From: Climacium dendroides
Taxonomy: Eukaryota > Streptophyta > Bryopsida > Hypnales > Climaciaceae
DNA: 64,000 nt
Direction: 5' to 3'
NCBI GenBank assembly: GCA_950106755.1
Contig: OX467085.1
Span: 2,232,001 to 2,296,000 of the forward strand
The notes under the pieces were generated by a model. It ran no database searches, had not been told where the DNA came from, and saw only the letters and a program-made list of their open reading frames with translations. Positions 51,701-61,247 of the stretch are shown piece by piece. Each line of letters begins with the position of its first letter. Within the stretch, counting starts at the first letter, position 1. The position numbers and the translations under genes were made by a program.

Positions 51701-54700
51701 TAGGCTTTTGACGTGGAAGCATGTCCGAAATCATAACACACAAGTTGCAAATCGTCGAAATAGTTAGGATTCATGGAAAAATGAAGTTTAAGAGAACCCT
51801 ATTGCTTCCCCACACTTTTTCATTTGAAATGGGTGTTGAAAAATGAGACTCTAAAAATCATGTTGTATTTAATAGATACCAAACCAATAAATTATAGGCT
51901 TTTGACGTGGAAGCATGTCCGAAATTATAACACACAAGTTGCAAATCGTCGAAATAGTTAGGATTCATGGAAAAATGAAGTTTAAGAAAACCATATGGCT
52001 TCCCCACACTTTTTCAATCGAAATGGGTGTTAAAAAAATCAGACTCTAAAAATCATGCTGTATTTAATAGAAACCAAACCAATAAATTATAGGCTTTTGA
52101 CGTGGAAGCATGTCCGAAATTATAACACACAAGTTGCAAATCGTCGAAATAGTTAGGATTCATGGAAAAATGAAGTTTAAGAGAACCCTATTGCTTCCCC
52201 ACACTTTTTCAATTGAAATGGGTGTTGAAGAATGAGACTCTAAAAATCATGTTGTATTTAATAGATACCAAACCCATAAATTATAGGCTTTTGACGTGGA
52301 AGCATGTCCGAAATTATAACACACAAGTTGCAAATCGTCGAAATAGTTAGGATTCATGGAAAAATGAAGTTTAAGAGAACCCTATTGCTTCCGCACACTT
52401 TTTCAATTGAAATGGGTGTTGAAGAATGAGACTCTAAAAATCATGTTGTATTTAATAGATACCAAACCAATAAATTATAGGCTTTTGACGTGGAAGCATG
52501 TCCGAAATCATAACACACAAGTTGCAAATCTTCGAAATAGTTAGGATTCATGGAAAAATGAAGTTTAAGAGAACCCTATTGCTTCCCCAGTCTTTTTCAA
52601 TCGAAATGGGTGTTAAAAATATTCAGACTCTAAAAATCATGCTGTATTTAATAGAAACCAAACCAATAAATTATAGGCTTTTGACGTGGAAGCATGTCCG
52701 AAATTATAACACACAAGTTGCAAATCGTCGAAATAGTTAGGATTCATGGAAAAATGAAGTTTAAGAGAACCCTATTGCTTCCCCACACTTTTTCATTTGA
52801 AATGGGTGTTGAAAAATGAGACTCTAAAAATCATGTTGTATTTAATAGATACCAAACCAATAAATTATAGGCTTTTGACGTGGAAGCATGTCCGAAATTA
52901 TAACACACAAGTTGCAAATCGTCGAAATAGTTAGGATTCATGGAAAAATGAAGTTTAAGAGAACCCTATTGCTTCCCCACACTTTTTCAATTGAAATGGG
53001 TGTTGAAGAATGAGACTCTAAAAATCATGTTGTATTTAATAGATACCAAACCAATAAATTATAGGCTTTTGACGTCGAAGCATGTCCGAAATCATAACAC
53101 ACAAGTTGCAAATCTTCGAAATAGTTAGGATTCATGGATAAATGAAGTTTAAGAGAACCCTATTGCTTCCCCACACTTTTTCAATTGAAATGGGTGTTGA
53201 AGAATGAGACTCTAAAAATCATGTTGTATTTAATAGATACCAAACCAATAAATTATAGGCTTTTGACGTGGAAGCATGTCCGAAATCATAACACACAAGT
53301 TGCAAATCGTCGAAATAGTTAGGATTCATGGAAAAATGAAGTTTAAGAGAACCCTATTGCTTCCCCACACTTTTTCATTTGAAATGGGTGTTGAAAAATG
53401 AGACTCTAAAAATCATGTTGTATTTAATAGATACCAAACCAATAAATTATAGGCTTTTGACGTGGAAGCATGTCCGAAATTATAACACACAAGTTGCAAA
53501 TCGTCGAAATAGTTAGGATTCATGGAAAAATGAAGTTTAAGAGAACCCTATTGCTTCCGCACACTTTTTCAATTGAAATGGGTGTTGAAGAATGAGACTC
53601 TAAAAATCATGTTGTATTTAATAGATACCAAACCAATAAATTATAGGCTTTTGACTTGGAAGCATGTCCGAAATCATAACACACAAGTTGCAAATCTTCG
53701 AAATAGTTAGGATTCATGGATAAATGAAGTTTAAGAGAACCCTATTGCTTCCCCACACTTTTTCAATCGAAATGGGTGTTGAAGAATGAGACTCTAAAAA
53801 TCATGTTGTATTTAATAGATACCAAACCAATAAATTATAGGCTTTTGACGTGGAAGCATGTCCGAAATTATAACACACAAGTTGCAAATCGTCGAAATAG
53901 TTAGGATTCATGGAAAAATGAAGTTTAAGAAAACCATATGGCTTCCCCACACTTTTTCAATCGAAATGGGTGTTAAAAAAATCAGACTCTAAAAATCATG
54001 CTGTATTTAATAGAAACCAAACCAATAAATTATAGGCTTTTGACGTGGAAGCATGTCCGAAATTATAACACACAAGTTGCAAATCGTCGAAATAGTTAGG
54101 ATTCATGGAAAAATGAAGTTTAAGAGAACCCTATTGCTTCCCCACACTTTTTCAATTGAAATGGGTGTTGAAGAATGAGACTCTAAAAATCATGTTGTAT
54201 TTAATAGATACCAAACCCATAAATTATAGGCTTTTGACGTGGAAGCATGTCCGAAATTATAACACACAAGTTGCAAATCGTCGAAATAGTTAGGATTCAT
54301 GGAAAAATGAAGTTTAAGAGAACCCTATTGCTTCCGCACACTTTTTCAATTGAAATGGGTGTTGAAGAATGAGACTCTAAAAATCATGTTGTATTTAATA
54401 GATACCAAACCAATAAATTATAGGCTTTTGACGTGGAAGCATGTCCGAAATCATAACACACAAGTTGCAAATCTTCGAAATAGTTAGGATTCATGGAAAA
54501 ATGAAGTTTAAGAGAACCCTATTGCTTCCCCAGTCTTTTTCAATCGAAATGGGTGTTAAAAATATTCAGACTCTAAAAATCATGCTGTATTTAATAGAAA
54601 CCAAACCAATAAATTATAGGCTTTTGACGTGGAAGCATGTCCGAAATTATAACACACAAGTTGCAAATCGTCGAAATAGTTAGGATTCATGGAAAAATGA

Positions 54701-54750
54701 AGTTTAAGAGAACCCTATTGCTTCCCCACACTTTTTCATTTGAAATGGGT
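48800..54750 (+). repeat. 16-monomer HOR (3,110 bp) with a nested ten-monomer period
   Basis: Copy 1 (about 48,800-51,640) and copy 2 (about 51,910-54,750) share the 3,110-bp offset: CCATATGG 48,881/51,991, 196-bp monomers 49,388/52,498 and 51,331/54,441 (all AATATTCAG), GACTTGG junction 50,541/53,651. Within each copy a 1,943-bp (ten-monomer) period is seen (49,388 to 51,331, 52,498 to 54,441). Copies differ at single monomers, for example CCAATAA versus CCCATAA and CTTCCCC versus CTTCCGC upstream of the 196-bp unit. Confidence 0.87.
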
Positions 54751-55801
54751 GTTGAAAAATGAGACTCTAAAAATCATGTTGTATTTAATAGATACCAAAC
54801 CAATAAATTATAGGCTTTTGACGTGGAAGCATGTCCGAAATTATAACACACAAGTTGCAAATCGTCGAAATAGTTAGGATTCATGGAAAAATGAAGTTTA
54901 AGAGAACCCTATTGCTTCCGCACACTTTTTCAATTGAAATGGGTGTTGAAGAATGAGACTCTAAAAATCATGTTGTATTTAATAGATACCAAACCAATAA
55001 ATTATAGGCTTTTGACTTGGAAGCATGTCCGAAATCATAACACACAAGTTGCAAATCTTCGAAATAGTTAGGATTCATGGATAAATGAAGTTTAAGAGAA
55101 CCCTATTGCTTCCCCACACTTTTTCAATCGAAATGGGTGTTGAAGAATGAGACTCTAAAAATCATGTTGTATTTAATAGATACCAAACCAATAAATTATA
55201 GGCTTTTGACGTGGAAGCATGTCCGAAATTATAACACACAAGTTGCAAATCGTCGAAATAGTTAGGATTCATGGAAAAATGAAGTTTAAGAAAACCATAT
55301 GGCTTCCCCACACTTTTTCAATCGAAATGGGTGTTAAAAAAATCAGACTCTAAAAATCATGCTGTATTTAATAGAAACCAAACCAATAAATTATAGGCTT
55401 TTGACGTGGAAGCATGTCCGAAATTATAACACACAAGTTGCAAATCGTCGAAATAGTTAGGATTCATGGAAAAATGAAGTTTAAGAGAACCCTATTGCTT
55501 CCCCACACTTTTTCAATTGAAATGGGTGTTGAAGAATGAGACTCTAAAAATCATGTTGTATTTAATAGATACCAAACCCATAAATTATAGGCTTTTGACG
55601 TGGAAGCATGTCCGAAATTATAACACACAAGTTGCAAATCGTCGAAATAGTTAGGATTCATGGAAAAATGAAGTTTAAGAGAACCCTATTGCTTCCGCAC
55701 ACTTTTTCAATTGAAATGGGTGTTGAAGAATGAGACTCTAAAAATCATGTTGTATTTAATAGATACCAAACCAATAAATTATAGGCTTTTGACGTGGAAG
55801 C

Positions 55802-58524
55802 ATGTCCGAAATCATAACACACAAGTTGCAAATCTTCGAAATAGTTAGGATTCATGGAAAAATGAAGTTTAAGAGAACCCTATTGCTTCCCCAGTCTTTT
55901 TCAATCGAAATGGGTGTTAAAAATAATCAGACTCTAAAAATCATGCTGTATTTAATAGAAACCAAACCAATAAATTATAGGCTTTTGACGTGGAAGCATG
56001 TCCGAAATTATAACACACAAGTTGCAAATCGTCGAAATAGTTAGGATTCATGGAAAAATGAAGTTTAAGAGAACCCTATTGCTTCCCCACACTTTTTCAT
56101 TTGAAATGGGTGTTGAAAAATGAGACTCTAAAAATCATGTTGTATTTAATAGATACCAAACCAATAAATTATAGGCTTTTGACGTGGAAGCATGTCCGAA
56201 ATTATAACACACAAGTTGCAAATCGTCGAAATAGTTAGGATTCATGGAAAAATGAAGTTTAAGAGAACCCTATTGCTTCCGCACACTTTTTCAATTGAAA
56301 TGGGTGTTGAAGAATGAGACTCTAAAAATCATGTTGTATTTAATAGATACCAAACCAATAAATTATAGGCTTTTGACGTCGAAGCATGTCCGAAATTATA
56401 ACACACAAGTTGCAAATCGTCGAAATAGTTAGGATTCATGGAAAAATGAAGTTTAAGAAAACCCTATTGCTTCCCCACACTTTTTCAATCGAAATGGGTG
56501 TTAAAAAAATCAGACTCTAAAAATCATGCTGTATTTAATAGAAACCAAACCAATAAATTATAGGCTTTTGACGTGGAAGCATGTCCGAAATTATAACACA
56601 CAAGTTGCAAATCGTCGAAATAGTTAGGATTCATGGAAAAATGAAGTTTAAGAGAACCCTATTGCTTCCCCACACTTTTTCAATTGAAATGGGTGTTGAA
56701 GAATGAGACTCTAAAAATCATGTTGTATTTAATAGATACCAAACCCATAAATTATAGGCTTTTGACGTGGAAGCATGTCCGAAATTATAACACACAAGTT
56801 GCAAATCGTCGAAATAGTTAGGATTCATGGAAAAATGAAGTTTAAGAGAACCCTATTGCTTCCGCACACTTTTGCAATTGAAATGGGTGTTGAAGAATGA
56901 GACTCTAAAAATCATGTTGTATTTAATAGATACCAAACCAATAAATTATAGGCTTTTGACGTGGAAGCATGTCCGAAATCATAACACACAAGTTGCAAAT
57001 CTTCGAAATAGTTAGGATTCATGGAAAAATGAAGTTTAAGAGAACCCTATTGCTTCCCCAGTCTTTTTCAATCGAAATGGGTGTTAAAAATAATCAGACT
57101 CTAAAAATCATGCTGTATTTAATAGAAACCAAACCAATAAATTATAGGCTTTTGACGTGGAAGCATGTCCGAAATTATAACACACAAGTTGCAAATCGTC
57201 GAAATAGTTAGGATTCATGGAAAAATGAAGTTTAAGAGAACCCTATTGCTTCCCCACACTTTTTCATTTGAAATGGGTGTTGAAAAATGAGACTCTAAAA
57301 ATCATGTTGTATTTAATAGATACCAAACCAATAAATTATAGGCTTTTGACGTGGAAGCATGTCCGAAATTATAACACACAAGTGGCAAATCGTCGAAATA
57401 GTTAGGATTCATGGAAAAATGAAGTTTAAGAGAACCCTATTGCTTCCGCACACTTTTTCAATTGAAATGGGTGTTGAAGAATGAGACTCTAAAAATCATG
57501 TTGTATTTAATAGATACCAAACCAATAAATTATAGGCTTTTGACGTGGAAGCATGTCCGAAATCATAACACACAAGTTGCAAATCTTCGAAATAGTTAGG
57601 ATTCATGGATAAATGAAGTTTAAGAGAACCCTATTGCTTCTGCACACTTTTTCAATTGAAATGGGTGTTGAAGAATGAGACTCTAAAAATCATGTTGTAT
57701 TTAATAGATACCAAACCAATAAATTATAGGCTTTTGACGTGGAAGCATGTCCGAAATTATAACACACAAGTTGCAAATCGTCGAAATAGTTAGGATTCAT
57801 GGAAAAATGAAGTTTAAGAAAACCCTATTGCTTCCGCACACTTTTTCAATTGAAATGGGTGTTAAAAAAATCAGACTCTAAAAATCATGCTGTATTTAAT
57901 AGATACCAAACCCATAAATTATAGGCTTTTGACGTGGAAGCATGTCCGAAATCATAACACACAAGTTGCAAATCGTCGAAATAGTTAGGATTCATGGAAA
58001 AATGAAGTTTAAGAGAACCCTATTGCTTCCCCACACTTTTTCAATTGAAATGGGTGTTGAAGAATGAGACTCTAAAAATCATGTTGTATTTAATAGATAC
58101 CAAACCAATAAATTATAGGCTTTTGACGTGGAAGCATGTCCGAAATCATAACACACAAGTTGCAAATCGTCGAAATAGTTAGGATTCATGGAAAAATGAA
58201 GTTTAAGAGAACCCTATTGCTTCCCCACACTTTTTCAATCGAAATGGGTGTTAAAAAAATCAGACTCTAAAAATCATGCTGTATTTAATAGAAACCAAAC
58301 CAATAAATTATAGGCTTTTGACGTGGAAGCATGTCCGAAATCATAACACACAAGTTGCAAATCGTCGAAATAGTTAGGATTCATGGAAAAATGAAGTTTA
58401 AGAGAACCCTATTGCTTCCGCACACTTTTTCAATTGAAATGGGTGTTGAAGAATGAGACTCTAAAAATCATGTTGTATTTAATAGATACCAAACCAATAA
58501 ATTATAGGCTTTTGACTTGGAAGC
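55802..58524 (+). repeat. 14-monomer HOR (2,723 bp), copy 1
   Basis: Adjacent to copy 2 and matched by 196-bp monomers 55,802/58,525 and 56,969/59,692, the rare CTTTTGCAATTG (TTTGC 56,871/59,594), AAGTGGCAAATCG (57,380/60,103), CTTCTGCAC (near 57,638/60,361) and a class-B patch in a class-A monomer. I found no internal difference among the markers compared. Confidence 0.92.
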
Positions 58525-61247
58525 ATGTCCGAAATCATAACACACAAGTTGCAAATCTTCGAAATAGTTAGGATTCATGGAAAAATGAAGTTTAAGAGAA
58601 CCCTATTGCTTCCCCAGTCTTTTTCAATCGAAATGGGTGTTAAAAATAATCAGACTCTAAAAATCATGCTGTATTTAATAGAAACCAAACCAATAAATTA
58701 TAGGCTTTTGACGTGGAAGCATGTCCGAAATTATAACACACAAGTTGCAAATCGTCGAAATAGTTAGGATTCATGGAAAAATGAAGTTTAAGAGAACCCT
58801 ATTGCTTCCCCACACTTTTTCATTTGAAATGGGTGTTGAAAAATGAGACTCTAAAAATCATGTTGTATTTAATAGATACCAAACCAATAAATTATAGGCT
58901 TTTGACGTGGAAGCATGTCCGAAATTATAACACACAAGTTGCAAATCGTCGAAATAGTTAGGATTCATGGAAAAATGAAGTTTAAGAGAACCCTATTGCT
59001 TCCGCACACTTTTTCAATTGAAATGGGTGTTGAAGAATGAGACTCTAAAAATCATGTTGTATTTAATAGATACCAAACCAATAAATTATAGGCTTTTGAC
59101 GTCGAAGCATGTCCGAAATTATAACACACAAGTTGCAAATCGTCGAAATAGTTAGGATTCATGGAAAAATGAAGTTTAAGAAAACCCTATTGCTTCCCCA
59201 CACTTTTTCAATCGAAATGGGTGTTAAAAAAATCAGACTCTAAAAATCATGCTGTATTTAATAGAAACCAAACCAATAAATTATAGGCTTTTGACGTGGA
59301 AGCATGTCCGAAATTATAACACACAAGTTGCAAATCGTCGAAATAGTTAGGATTCATGGAAAAATGAAGTTTAAGAGAACCCTATTGCTTCCCCACACTT
59401 TTTCAATTGAAATGGGTGTTGAAGAATGAGACTCTAAAAATCATGTTGTATTTAATAGATACCAAACCCATAAATTATAGGCTTTTGACGTGGAAGCATG
59501 TCCGAAATTATAACACACAAGTTGCAAATCGTCGAAATAGTTAGGATTCATGGAAAAATGAAGTTTAAGAGAACCCTATTGCTTCCGCACACTTTTGCAA
59601 TTGAAATGGGTGTTGAAGAATGAGACTCTAAAAATCATGTTGTATTTAATAGATACCAAACCAATAAATTATAGGCTTTTGACGTGGAAGCATGTCCGAA
59701 ATCATAACACACAAGTTGCAAATCTTCGAAATAGTTAGGATTCATGGAAAAATGAAGTTTAAGAGAACCCTATTGCTTCCCCAGTCTTTTTCAATCGAAA
59801 TGGGTGTTAAAAATAATCAGACTCTAAAAATCATGCTGTATTTAATAGAAACCAAACCAATAAATTATAGGCTTTTGACGTGGAAGCATGTCCGAAATTA
59901 TAACACACAAGTTGCAAATCGTCGAAATAGTTAGGATTCATGGAAAAATGAAGTTTAAGAGAACCCTATTGCTTCCCCACACTTTTTCATTTGAAATGGG
60001 TGTTGAAAAATGAGACTCTAAAAATCATGTTGTATTTAATAGATACCAAACCAATAAATTATAGGCTTTTGACGTGGAAGCATGTCCGAAATTATAACAC
60101 ACAAGTGGCAAATCGTCGAAATAGTTAGGATTCATGGAAAAATGAAGTTTAAGAGAACCCTATTGCTTCCGCACACTTTTTCAATTGAAATGGGTGTTGA
60201 AGAATGAGACTCTAAAAATCATGTTGTATTTAATAGATACCAAACCAATAAATTATAGGCTTTTGACGTGGAAGCATGTCCGAAATCATAACACACAAGT
60301 TGCAAATCTTCGAAATAGTTAGGATTCATGGATAAATGAAGTTTAAGAGAACCCTATTGCTTCTGCACACTTTTTCAATTGAAATGGGTGTTGAAGAATG
60401 AGACTCTAAAAATCATGTTGTATTTAATAGATACCAAACCAATAAATTATAGGCTTTTGACGTGGAAGCATGTCCGAAATTATAACACACAAGTTGCAAA
60501 TCGTCGAAATAGTTAGGATTCATGGAAAAATGAAGTTTAAGAAAACCCTATTGCTTCCGCACACTTTTTCAATTGAAATGGGTGTTAAAAAAATCAGACT
60601 CTAAAAATCATGCTGTATTTAATAGATACCAAACCCATAAATTATAGGCTTTTGACGTGGAAGCATGTCCGAAATCATAACACACAAGTTGCAAATCGTC
60701 GAAATAGTTAGGATTCATGGAAAAATGAAGTTTAAGAGAACCCTATTGCTTCCCCACACTTTTTCAATTGAAATGGGTGTTGAAGAATGAGACTCTAAAA
60801 ATCATGTTGTATTTAATAGATACCAAACCAATAAATTATAGGCTTTTGACGTGGAAGCATGTCCGAAATCATAACACACAAGTTGCAAATCGTCGAAATA
60901 GTTAGGATTCATGGAAAAATGAAGTTTAAGAGAACCCTATTGCTTCCCCACACTTTTTCAATCGAAATGGGTGTTAAAAAAATCAGACTCTAAAAATCAT
61001 GCTGTATTTAATAGAAACCAAACCAATAAATTATAGGCTTTTGACGTGGAAGCATGTCCGAAATCATAACACACAAGTTGCAAATCGTCGAAATAGTTAG
61101 GATTCATGGAAAAATGAAGTTTAAGAGAACCCTATTGCTTCCGCACACTTTTTCAATTGAAATGGGTGTTGAAGAATGAGACTCTAAAAATCATGTTGTA
61201 TTTAATAGATACCAAACCAATAAATTATAGGCTTTTGACTTGGAAGC
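58525..61247 (+). repeat. 14-monomer HOR (2,723 bp), copy 2
   Basis: Second adjacent copy with the same rare variants. It ends at a GACTTGG junction (61,235) followed by a GGATAAATG monomer. Copy 1 ends at the same GACTTGG junction (58,512) but is followed directly by the 196-bp monomer at 58,525, which marks the crossover point. Confidence 0.92.
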
